64,000 bases of DNA, from contig JAUCBJ010002077.1 of assembly GCA_032718475.1 (NCBI GenBank), positions 1 to 64,000 of the forward strand, read 5' to 3'. The notes beneath the pieces are model-generated. The model did not search any database and was not told the DNA's origin. It saw only the letters and a program-made list of their open reading frames with translations. Below, one piece after another: positions 32,950-44,439 of the stretch. Source of the stretch: Nemertoderma westbladi (Eukaryota > Xenacoelomorpha > Nemertodermatida > Nemertodermatidae). Each line of letters opens with the position of its first letter. The first letter of the stretch is position 1. A program made the translations under genes and the position numbers.

Positions 32950-34109
32950 TGTAAATGCTTTTGCGGATATAACTAATCATTTTTCCCGCAAAGTACTGTG
33001 TAGGTGTTTTAGCGGACATAAAAAGCAATTTTTTCTGTATGTGTACTTTAGCGGACATAACAAGCCATTTTATGCCGCAATACGCCAAATACTCTTAATA
33101 CAGTGTAGCTCAGATGACGAAATCTATCAGCTGATTTAATGTCGATGTGGAGCTTTCTTAACTTTCTTTGTTCGGCTCGCTCGACCAATCAGGGCGATTT
33201 TCATTTTATCTTGCACAGAAGCCTACGGGAAATCGCGCAATGCATGACGGTTTTTGTTTACCTTTTCCTGAGCCCCAGAACATCGGCTTTGGAATTATTC
33301 TGAGTTTCAGACTTTAGCCAAACATTAGAAGGCTTTGATTATAGGAACGTATAACTGTTATCTCAAATCACGCAAACCAAACCATACAAACTGGACAAAC
33401 CAGAACATACATACTTGTCCTACCGCATTATTTTACTTCTGTTTACTGTCGGTTTTTAATTGTTATAAGTTGATGGATATGTTGTTATATTTGGAGAATA
33501 TCGATAAATAATCATAAAACCCCAATCTTCTTGATATACTGAAGGTAAGAGGGACCAGTTACCTGTAGCAACTGCGACTTACATTATAGTGGTTTTGGAG
33601 TGAATTGAATGCTATTTCATAATCCCTACATGTGTCAGTTGCTATTCTCCTTATATATGATCAAATTTAGTGAAGGTCGGCAGATCAGTGTGCAGCAGTG
33701 TGCGGTAGTGTACAGGAGTGTAACCGATAACAAAGCATTTCCTAAAGAATGCACTTTATACGAAAATCATTAGCCATCCCGTTGTGTTTAGTGTAAGTCA
33801 TAACTCTGTTTACATACTTAGAGCGCCACGTCCTAAAGGAACTGTTAATCTTTCCCGAAAGTGAATAATATTTGTCAGAGATATTATAGTAACGAGCAAT
33901 CGAATAATACAGTAAGTCTACACCGCAATAAGGTCAGAGCATCCGAATCCAGTCTCCCTTAACTGTGGGTGAATGGTCGCGCATAGGCTGGCTTCAGCTA
34001 ATGTAACTTTATGTGCACCAAATACTTGTGATAGGCTAAAGTCGATTTATAAACTAGAAGACACCTAAAATTGGCAGGTTAAACTGCTAAAGGTCTAAAA
34101 GCGCGAACA
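32950..34109 (+). repeat. Third LTR (1160 bp), 3' LTR of copy 2
   Basis: Same termini and length as the other two LTRs. It is followed by CTCTC (34110-34114) and then by the same flank as at 24666, which shows that flank and LTR were copied together. Confidence 0.93.
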
Positions 34110-34248
34110 CTCTCGGTGAATTAATATCTCGTCTCATTGTTAAATTATTATCAATAAATTTATGAAAAGGCAGAAAGCTAGGCATATACCTGTATACTGC
34201 TATAGGACTGTAGGATAGACAGATAGAGCTGTAGAGTGGCACGTTTTT

Positions 34249-35326
34249 GGGTAAATCTTTTCGACCTACGCGTAGTTCGCAACATTGGGTCATACTGTAT
34301 ATCACCAGTTTCAGAGTTTTAACAATAACTACGCGTAGGTGCTACGCGTAGCTACGCGTAGCTACGCGTAGGTCCTACTCGACCTACGCATAGGTGCTAC
34401 CCATGACTATGCCTATACGTCGTTTATCATTAGTAGGCTTACGTATTCCAAGCGAGTCAGTAGTACTAAAATAAGACACAATATGGTATGTTCAATAAAC
34501 AACAGACAACCATCAAATGCTTTCAACAGTAATGTATCCTATACCTGTATACTCTATATAGAGGAATACGCGAAAACTACATATTCTTCACTTCATGCGT
34601 TGCGGGCGATAAAATGTGTTAATAATTAATGTTTAGAGTTCAAAAATAGTTTACAAAGGAAATAGGCCGATGGTTCTTATCGATTCTCTATGCTTTTTAT
34701 TGCCTTTGTTCACGATAGGGCAAGGATATACTGTATTTAATATGTTAACCCCTTGACAAGGGAAGGGGGAGACTAAATTGTCTACCATGATTGGTTGCAC
34801 TTGTCATTTGACCAAACAATTTGATTATATGCAGTATTTATCAGCTTTCGCTTAACCTCTTCACCGGTAGACTGGTCGCTTTATTTACTTCTATTCAATA
34901 TTTAAATAATCCAATGGAAACAAAGATACTTGAATCATGAGACGTGAATTTTAAGTTTACTTTTTATTCATCCTCTGTGTTTGTATGTGAAAGAGCCGAA
35001 TATTATTTATTACCAGTGCTGTATGTAGAGATATGAGTTTCCGATTCTGTTATTACATTTGTCTGATAATCAGATACCTGACATATACCGATACTTGCCT
35101 AAAAACTCAACCCTACCGGACCTGAAATGAAAAATCATTGTTATCAGGACTGCTACGCGTAGCACCTACGCGTAGTTTCAAAATACCTACGCGTAGTTCC
35201 AAAATAACTACGCGTAGTTGTTAAAAAGGCATTAAGTCTGGCCCTACCGGTAAATGGCAGGAATGGAAGTTACAAACTACGCGTAGCTACGCGTAGCCCT
35301 ACGCGTAGGTCGAAAAGATTTACCCC
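34249..35326. mobile_element. Foldback element with CTACGCGTAG palindromes, 8-bp TSD
   Basis: The left end GGGTAAATCTTTTCGACC matches the right end in reverse complement (35309-35326). ACGTTTTT lies directly outside both ends (34241-34248 and 35327-35334), an exact 8-bp target duplication as in hAT or P elements. Each arm carries several copies of the perfect palindrome CTACGCGTAG (about 34265-34390 and 35150-35310). No transposase frame seen, so it is non-autonomous. Confidence 0.85.
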
Positions 35327-35916
35327 ACGTTTTTCAAACGAAAACAATAAATTAAACTGAATACCACTACTGGTCTGCTGGTTTGAGTTCAATTTATGAA
35401 GTGATCAGCTGATATTTGTACCGTCCCAATTTTCCCATGGAGAGGTATGAATTTTGGTTGCCGTCAGCAACCAATCCCCCCCCCCCCCGGACCCCCTCCC
35501 CCCGCCCCCTTCTGGATGGATGAGGCCATGTTTACAGTATTCCTCCGGAACATATGTACACACATACCCCAGGAAGCACAAGACATTCACCGAAGACATT
35601 GAACATTGAAATATCGTTACTTATTCAGTTTTCACCCATGACTGCATGATGTAATCAGGTAATAATCTATGAGACAATGTTTAGATTAGGTACAACATGC
35701 AGACATTACCAGAGAAATACCCCAATTTGACATTTTAAAATAATGTAATAACTTTAATCACTACAGTAGCTGAACGAAATTAAATATGAACCAACACATT
35801 CAATAATGATTGTTCACTAACACATTCAGTTTTGTGTCCATTTATTTATATCAACAAGTAAAGTACCTAAAATATGACCTGTGAAGATGGAATACTGAGG
35901 AATACTGAATACTGAA

Positions 35917-35934
35917 CCCCCCCCCCCCCCCCCC
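35917..35934. repeat. Poly(C) run, 18 nt
   Basis: An uninterrupted C run before CTCCTCCTCTCTCC. Confidence 0.95.
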
Positions 35935-36510
35935 TCCTCCTCTCTCCGTTATAATTTATAATATATTATAAATTAGTAAGTGTTGTAAATATATCCCATA
36001 GCCTGGGGATATGGGGTTACAATTTGGGTAATTAAATTGTCTAATGGTAACTTCATTAATGTTTGGAGTATATAAACCCGTTCGTTTGTAGAAAATGACA
36101 GGCCGTCAAAGTTATGTTCCAAGGGTATACATATTTATCCAAAATCGTGTCCTACCCTCCTTAAACAGATTGTGTGGTCAAATTGCAGGAAGTAGGAGGG
36201 TCGAATAGATATAATTTGGGAAGCAGAATCAATACTCATTACAATAAATGTTTATTTGGCGGCATTCCGACACCATGTAAAGAGTCTGTAGATGTTGTTT
36301 TTACACCATTTTTTTTTTAAGAAAAAAGTGAAATTCTATATAGTTTGTTATGCTAGACGTTATTTTAAGCCACGGGTCATGTCAATGGTCAAGCCAATGG
36401 TCACGGGACAGGAGTTTTAATCGCCCCGTAAGTTTAAATTTTAAAAGTTTAATTAAAAGTTTAATAAATTAATTAAATAACACGGCCTTTTAATTGTCTT
36501 ACTTGCATCA

Positions 36511-36538
36511 GTAATTCGAAGTGACTACTTCGAATTAC
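36511..36538. other. Hairpin, 12-bp arms, 4-nt loop
   Basis: GTAATTCGAAGT (36511-36522) and ACTTCGAATTAC (36527-36538) are exact reverse complements around GACT. No terminator-like T run follows. Function unknown. Confidence 0.8.
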
Positions 36539-37047
36539 CAGATTTTCATTGAGAAATAATGGTTTGTTATGGAACAAAATAATTGAAACGCCCGAATTCA
36601 GGACTTTCGAAGGTATGGTTAGTGCATACAAAGAATCATATACACATCATTATTATAGTTGAATAAATCTAGAGTTGGAAATCCAAAATGTTGTTTTTAA
36701 CGATAACAAATCATTGAGTAATGAAAGTAATTATGAAAATACTATATCGCAGCGTTACAGAGAATTACATTACAGTACGTATTAGTTTGCGCAAAGAAGA
36801 TATGGTATGTATAACATTCCATAAATAGAATTACTAAACATACCGGTAACTTCCTTTACAAAATCGAAACATCTACTTTACGACAAATGATGATTTACCA
36901 TAAAAGGAAGTGGTTGTGGTGAATTAATGTTTCATTAATTAATAATCATTACTCTAATGTTCAATAGAGTCATCTCATGGTGGTAGCAAAAATATCTTTG
37001 TTAAGCCATCGTATATATACGTCCGTCGATTCTTCATTAGTCCTATA

Positions 37048-37079
37048 TTATCCAAAGTGCACTAGTGCACTTTGGATAA
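37048..37079. other. Perfect 32-bp palindrome
   Basis: TTATCCAAAGTGCACT (37048-37063) is followed directly by its reverse complement (37064-37079), with no loop. It could be a dimeric protein-binding site or the fused end of an inverted-repeat element. Confidence 0.9.
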
Positions 37080-39403
37080 GAATTTCCGAGGCTTCAAGAT
37101 GCTTTATGGTTCTCTGGAACACCGAATTCAAGAAGTTGAGGTACTGGATGAAGTAAGTAAACTTCGAATTTACTCGAGGGAGGGAATATAAATGTAAGTT
37201 ATAAAGTTGTAAGTAATAGGGTAATTCATACATATTGTTGAATTAATCAAATGATTATAGGAGACAGATATGTCAAAATTCGTATTAATTACCTAACCTC
37301 GTAAGATTTCTTACTTACTCACTCTAGTTGAGAGATCTAAAAAAATTGCAATAAAAAAAGGGGTTAAATTAGTTGCCTTGAATTCACGTCTCTCTGTAGA
37401 TCCCCGGAGAGGGGCCGTATAAGAATTATGTATAACCAAACACAGTAACTACATAACCGAGCGTAGATAATTTTATAGTTAGATTAGATTGAACGACAGA
37501 AACTGTAATGACTGAAAATTGTAATCAGTGATACAGTCATTATGTGTAAACATTCTATTTGATGCTTCCCATTACAAGCCCTATCATTCCCTTGCATATG
37601 GTACATAATATCCTGCAACCATGACAATAGCTCAAACATGTTGACGTTGATTTAAACTAACCTTTCCTCTGGAACAAAATGAACAAAATAATGGTCTATG
37701 AATACACCGTTGGAAATAATACTTGGAAATTGTATGTAAGTAATGTAATTTACGTCAACATCATAGTCCCATTATCAGGACGTAGATTATTAACAACCAA
37801 AGTAAAAAGTTGATTCGATTCGATTCCCAAATCAAAGGGAATCGATTTTCAGATGGGATGCGTTAATCCGAAAGTCTTATTAATACTGTTTTTTTAAAAA
37901 GATCTATTTATATATTATATATTTTAGATTATGAGACTAATGTTCCTGTCGTGCCCATGGGTGCATGTCTGAAAAACTCGTATTACTGTAATTTGTAATG
38001 TTAGTTTATCTATAGTTGATAGTTGACAAATTTATTCCAGATTTATTGTTCTAATAATATAAGAGTAATCATTTAATTTTATATAGTGTGACGTATAATA
38101 AATAGGACTAAGACATACTAAGACATACTAAGACTAAGATATTTAAATTTTCATTAAATTTTTTATATCTTTTTAAAAGCTTTTTAAATTTTTTGTAGTT
38201 TTCTTGGCGTATAGTGTATAATGATGAATTTTTCCATGTTATTTGTGGAAGAACTCTATAGATATAAATAATATCCGTAACACTTGTTTAGCTATATCTA
38301 AAATTTATGAGTCATTTTTACGTTGTAAAGTAGTAAAGTAGAGTTAATCTAAAAATGTGCTATTTCTAATATGTATTACTATATTGATAGACAAAAGATA
38401 TTAATACTTAATTCTGCGGACTTAAATCACTGAAATGAAGGGAAAGGGATGTCAAATTGGAGTCACTTCAAACACTTCAAATTGATATGTACCTTTCATT
38501 ATACCTTTCTTGGAATAATCAATGGTTTTGGACAGATCAAATGGAATACCATTTATTGAAGGGCTTGGAAATACCAATTGTGGAGTACAGTAGTATAGAA
38601 CTGGTCACATAGACAACGTATTTCTTGGACGGGCGGGCCTCATACCACTGATCCGATAATGTAACTTCGTGAATATTCACCTTTTACCGGAAGGAAAACA
38701 TTTTATTTTTATAGATAATTATTAGCAACTCGGAGAACCCTGTGCTTTCTAGAAGAATATGGAATAAGAACAGGAAATTCGTATGGACGGTTACCATATA
38801 GTTCATATTGTTGATCCGTCGAACGACGATGTAAGTTGTAAGTTGTACATTATTCAACGTATATAAAACGGTTCAGTAATACGCAACAAAAAAATAGATA
38901 CTGCTGACAATACTTATTGTGATTTTGGCCTACTATACCTAATTTTGATACCCATTTTTCCGGTCAGTGTGACGGGATCAAGGGATCCCGACCGGGTTAA
39001 GTCTTTACGCGTCACGGCAGGCTGATGGGTGGTTGTATAAAAGGTTTGAGTTTGATGTTCAACTGAAGTATAATATAAACTAATGATAGCAGAAACTGAG
39101 ATAACCGGTAGACCAATATAATAAATCAGTGTATAGCAGCACCGCAACAATTACCAGTACCTGGTTGGTCTACCGGTTCACTTCATTTGAACCGGTGTCA
39201 TAATTTCCTGTACTCTTTCATCTGCACCTGCACCAAGTATTCTAGAATTAGCGCGATGCGCAAATCATGTCATATTATGTAGGTAGTTTTTTTCTTTATG
39301 TGTGTTTGTGTTACTTAATTTGTGCTTTTAGTCCACTTTTGTCATATATTTTACTATGGATATTAGTTCTGAAATAAAGTTAATAATAATAATAATGCCG
39401 AAC

Positions 39404-39500
39404 TCCAAAGAAGCATTAAAAGCATGTCTAATAAAAAGCGAGTGGATTAGATGAAATCCCAGCGGAGGTATAGAAAACCGGAGTGCTAAAAAGACCATAC
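39404..39500 (+). pseudogene. LINE reverse transcriptase fragment
   Basis: The bases from about 39450 read DEIPAEV, a stop in place of the usual Trp, then KTGVLK. This is the conserved start of many LINE reverse transcriptase domains. The preceding part is one frame off. A short decayed remnant. Confidence 0.5.
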
Positions 39501-41040
39501 TTGGTCTTATAGGTAAATCTGTTCAGACCGTCTTTAGACTTATGGTCTATTCTAATGATTCGCCGGGACAACGTCCTCCTCTCTCCACCAGAGCATGCAC
39601 AAGGAACGCCATGTGATTGGACAAAGCGAATTTTTTTTAACCTGGGCAGCTACAGTGCCGCTAAATCCACGCTAAAGTGCCGCTAAAGAACCGCTAAAAA
39701 CCGGATAATTATCCCGCTAAAAACGCCGCGATCGCGGGTACCACTTTTACGGCGATTATCCGGATATCATCTTATAAAGATAGCGGGATATTAACAGGAT
39801 GGTACATCCCGCTATTAACGCGCTAATCGCGGACATGTATTTGCTGGGATCTGAGCAGCTGAGTAGAACGTGTAATTGCAATAAAGTATAGGCCTGTAGG
39901 CTACTGTATTTATGATGCTATGTTTTTAGGCCTAGTAAATTAAAAATTAAACAGTTACCGCACGCATAGCTTAAAATTTAGAACTGCATAAAAAATTAAA
40001 ATTTTAGATTTAATTAATTAAAGGTAGCTTAATTAAACAATGAAAAATAATTTATTAATTATACTCAGGAAACCCGTGTGGGTATGTGCATTCTTCTTAC
40101 AATGTCACCCATCATAACAACCAGTTGATATGGTAAGGTAACACGATTAACACTATTCATAACATTGACCATTCGAAAATGCATACTCAATATAGGCAGT
40201 AGGGGAGAAGTTCAAATTTCAACTGAGGTGAAATTCAAAACTCTATGATTTAAAATTCAACTTTTAAGTTGAAAATTCAACAATGGCAGGAGGCCCAGAA
40301 GGCCCCCAAGATGTGATACAGTAGAAGTAAGTATAAATTACCATAAGCAGAATATAGCATATAGGTAGGTATAGGTAGGTATAGGTCTAATTTATACAGT
40401 AGAAGGGGTGTTTTTATTGTTTTTATAGGATGTAACTCGAAAACCATTACCCTTACCATGGAATACCAACGGTAGGTTTCCTTCTTTCATTTTTGAAAGA
40501 TTTATTTTTTCGACTTGTGAAAGAGTTCGGTCCAGTTGATTAATGTCGTTCGATTTTTTCTGAAACCACTGCCACTTAATACGTTGCTCCGTTTAAGCCA
40601 TTTAAACATGAAATTCTCGAGGCATTTTAAGCTTATGTTTTAGAAAACCGAAAATGAATCATTCTGGGACTTTCCATTACAAGAGTTTCTATTACAATTC
40701 GCATTTAGGCATTTGACAGTAATTGACAAAACAACGGGTCGATGAATCCCAGGACTATATGCTGCATGCTTAACCTTATTGCCCTACACTGAGGAACTAA
40801 AAGTAGGCTTACTGTGACTGACGTACCCAGATACTATCAACAAAATAATCAATACCATGAAATTATTAACTTTAAATACTGGAGAAGGTTGATAGAGCCA
40901 AATGGAAGAAAGAAAGATTGAATATAAAAACTACCGATTTTTCTTGATTGAAATGATTTTATTGAGCCATATTGCTTTTATTGTAAATGTATTGTAATTT
41001 AAAAATGGAGGCATGATTCCACAGCACCTCCTTAGATCTT
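39501..41040. other. Intergenic; CCGCTAAA-rich GC patch
   Basis: No gene seen. At about 39650-39840 a GC-rich stretch repeats CCGCTAAA and CGCTAAA and contains self-complementary pieces (GATAATTATCCCGC, GCGGGATATTAAC). It may be a degraded foldback element. TAGGTATAGGTAGGTATAGG short repeats lie at about 40363-40388. Confidence 0.4.
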
Positions 41041-41935
41041 TATGTCCTTAGATCATCATAATGATGATGGGGTGATGGTAACTCCACCTGCTGGCTCCAG
41101 AAGTCGAGGAAATCCTGCCAAGTACCTAACTGATGTAGACTTTGCTGATGACTTAGGAGTGTCAGAATCACTAGAGGGAGCCCAACGGCTCCTCAGCTAA
41201 TTAGAACAGGCTGCTTCTAGTGTTGGTCTTTTTATTAACTCCAAAAAGACCAAACTTTCACAGTTAACTTTGAAAGTCCTCAGCAAGTCTCTCGCCGGAT
41301 TAGCATAAATGCGCATACATATATGGTATGTTTGAGCATGTGGACGACTTCTGTTACCTGGGATCATGGATCCGGAAGTCAGGTGAAGATCTTGGAAAGG
41401 CATGGGGCAGCCTTGAATATGCTTTCCAGGGTGTTGAAGTCACATAGAATTAATCGGAAACTTAAGGTTCGATTATTTAGAGCAGCAGTAGTTCCAATAA
41501 TGCTGGGCTTTAACTGCTGAGGACACCAAATCTCTGGATACCAGATTCACAAGAATGCCACGCCGGGTTCACTGTGTCAGGTACAATGCACACATCTCCA
41601 ACGAGACAGTATATAACATGGAGGTGTCCTATTGGTTCCCCCATGCTTGACACTAGAACAAAGCCACCTCCGCTTTGCAGGACATTGCTTTCGCCGTGAG
41701 CACCAGCCAGTGCATAATCTTGTACTTTGGCAGCCTCACAGAGTGAATAAGCATGGTGGACAGCCCATGACTTTCTTGAGACGCATCTTAAAGGACACTG
41801 GCCTTGACGATGCGGATGATCTAGCAAATGTCATGGGTGATAGGGACTTGTGGCGGCGCAATTTTGTCGACAAGCCGGCACAGCATTCTTAAAATTTCCG
41901 CTGCAATGCAGCATGCCGATCCTAGTAGTAGTAGT
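41041..41935 (+). pseudogene. LINE fragment: RT palm end to 3' tail, ending in (TAG)n
   Basis: It begins near YLTDVDFADDL (about 41122-41155), the metal-binding FADD box, and continues through SLEGAQRLLS and SSVGLFINSKK to the C-terminal RFAGHCFRRE...LANVMGD motif. It ends after GCATGCCGATCC in a short TAG repeat. Several stops and frame changes, so inactive. Bases from about 41553 on are shared with the second block at 49547. Confidence 0.8.
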
Positions 41936-42727
41936 AGGAGTATGATTCCACAGTGATTGGATAATGTGGTATTTCGCAGCACTATTAAATGTTTGCGTGA
42001 ACAGACATGAATTAGAATGATAGTGATTTTCTGCACCACTATGTTCTTTAGCCTTGCTTAACCTTACCTTGCTGTATGTGGAAACAGACATTTTGTCTGG
42101 TTATTATCTTTGGTTGTAATAGTAGTGCATCCAGTAGTATTAAAACTTTAAATTTCAATTTTGTAAAAAGTAAACTTTTTCCAAAATTTGTCACCCATTT
42201 CATAACTACAATATTGGATTGTGGATATCTTCACTATGCTGCCTCTATAATCACAATAAACTTAATAAATTTATGTTTCATAAATTAACTACATAGTAAC
42301 CCCTAAGAAAATATGACAGACCCTCAAAGTGTTTGTCAGTAGGGCAAAATATTTTTACTTAATTTAGTAGTTTCAATAAATTTACAATAAATGATAAAAA
42401 TAATTCCTTTAAATTAGCTCATAAAACATTGATTTCATTACATTTTGATATGCTGAATCTTGAATACAATGGAAAATTCTAACATAACACTTGAAACATG
42501 TGATTGTGGCAACACTGGAACGAGCCAGGATAACAGAACAAAGAATAACTAAGAATGTTGCTTAGCAACATAACAACAAGAACAATTAGATACTATAATA
42601 GTGACATTGTGTCACGTTGGTTACAAAATAAACCAGTTCTCTGGAATCTCTGTGGGGCGAGCCACGAAGTTGGCGGAGCCTTAGCGAATTGACACTGTTA
42701 GGGGGTGGGTCAATTTATGCAAATAGT

Positions 42728-42728
42728 T

Positions 42729-42779
<51 letters not shown>

Positions 42780-42794
42780 GTCGTCGTCGTCGTT
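42728..42794. repeat. (GTC)n microsatellite
   Basis: About 22 near-perfect GTC units with one GTT interruption. It directly precedes the tandem units. Confidence 0.95.
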
Positions 42795-43480
42795 ACGATT
42801 TTGACATGCTAATAACTTTGTCGGATTTAAAGCTGCCAAGTTGAAAATTTGTAGGTATCAATATGAGCAAAAGTTGAGATTTTTGAGAGACTTTCAGACA
42901 CCATCAGTGCAATGGTCTCCCGCTAGAGGGCCACATGTCTAAACATTAAATGCCCTCCCATTTCTTTGCTTTTAATCCGTTTAAGCTGAAACTTGGCAGA
43001 TATGTATTAGACCATTAGCTGTGACTTTCAAAGGAGGCGAATCCATCTGCAGTTCTCCAGTCTGCCGCTAGAGGGCCAAAGGTCTGAAAGTGAAATCGTT
43101 GTCGTCGTTACGATTTTGACATGCTAATAACTTTGTCGGATTTAAAGCTGCCAAGTTGAAAATTTGTAGGTATCAATATGAGCTAAAGTTGAGATTTTTG
43201 AGAGACTTTCAGACACCATCAGTGCAATGGTCTCCCGCTAGAGGGCCACATGTCTTAACATTAAATGCCCTCCCATTTCTTTGCTTTTAATCCGTTTAAG
43301 CTGAAACTTGGCAGATATGTATTAGACCATTAGCTGTGACTTTCAAAGGAGGCGAATCCATCTGCAGTTCTCCAGTCTGCCGCTAGAGGGCCAAATGTCT
43401 GAAAGTGAAATCGTTGTCGTCGTTATGATATTGACATGCTTATAACTTTGTCGAATTTAAAGCTGCCAAGTTGAAAATTT
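42793..43480. repeat. Tandem units of about 317 bp
   Basis: CGTTACGATTTTGACATGCT starts units at about 42793 and 43109; a diverged third begins near 43420. Each contains the phrase CCGCTAGAGGGCC twice. The short GTCGTC at unit starts suggests that the (GTC)n tract is an expanded part of the unit. Confidence 0.8.
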
Positions 43481-43628
43481 GTTTTGTTGAAAATCAGTTC
43501 AACAGTCACCCGCTATAGGACTACTTTATGCCTGAAGCTGAAAGTGAATAGATTCTCCCGTCTCATTGATTTTAATCAGTTTAAGCTGAATCTTGCCATA
43601 TATTCTGGACCACATGCTGCGTCTTTGT

Positions 43629-43651
43629 GGGGGGGGGGGGGGGGGGGGGGG
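43629..43651. repeat. Poly(G) run, 23 nt
   Basis: An uninterrupted run of 23 G. Confidence 0.95.
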
Positions 43652-44439
43652 AGATTTAATCGGTCTGCCGCTATACGACGAAATTTCTGAAAGTGAGATC
43701 CGTCTCTCATTTCGTTATCCGTTATTCAAGATGAAACTTGGCCGATGTACGTATGTACTATTCATCCATAGGCTGTGTCTTTGTGGGGCTGGAGACCCTA
43801 ATCCATCTTCAGTTCTCACTATACCGCTAGAGTCAGAAATGTCTGAATAGAAATGAAAGAGGTAAAAAGTGATTAGGCGAAATCTGCTTAAAATTTGCTA
43901 ATACAGTAATACTTTCGAATTAGTACTTAAATTAAATTTAAGTCACGTGCTGCGCGAAGGCCCCACTTCGTGTACATTAGCGTATATTAATAATTACGAC
44001 TTGACATTTGAATATACTAATTGTACACCATATACAATAAACAACAAAGTATTAGAACATAATTTAGCTCACGCTAAATGATAATACAACATGTGGTTGT
44101 GCAGTCAATGATGCACTGGGTGTAACAGATATAATGAAATGTATATTAAATTTTAAATTAAATTTAAATTTATTTAAATTTATATATTAAATTATAAAAT
44201 CGATTTGGTGAATTTCAAAACAAAATAGAGTAGGCCTACCCTATATGGCCAAATGTCCAAGATCTGATGATAGTCTTCTATGATTCAGTAAGCATAACCC
44301 CTAATAAATCAGTTAGTAAGTGTATCATATATGGAATGAACCTCTGTGTAAAATAATTAGTCTTCAGTTATTAATTAATAATTGGGATTGGAGTCTCAAT
44401 TAACTAGCAGAGCTAAACAATTATACATTTATGGAAGTT

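Larger units (their letters stand above)
25250..34708 (+). repeat. Tandem segmental duplication, unit 2 (9459 bp)
   Basis: Near-identical to 15812-25249. The join at 25249/25250 fuses flank sequence (TTGCCTTTG) to mid-gag (CTCAAGAGCAG). The sequence beyond 34708 is the uncopied continuation of the flank. Confidence 0.9.
35335..39403. other. Gene-poor AT-rich stretch
   Basis: I see no supported gene. Poly(C) runs are at 35476-35488 and 35917-35934. A perfect 32-bp palindrome lies at 37048-37079 and a 12-bp-arm hairpin at 36511-36538. The segment about 35430-35490 resembles the right end of the short element at 12728-12990. Short reading frames here lack coding character. Confidence 0.5.
42504..44081. 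other. 1.58-kb segment present only in block A
   Basis: Bounded by TGA on both sides relative to block B, so either an insertion here or a deletion there. It contains a (GTC)n microsatellite, tandem units of about 317 bp and a 23-nt poly(G) run. No gene seen. Confidence 0.75.
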
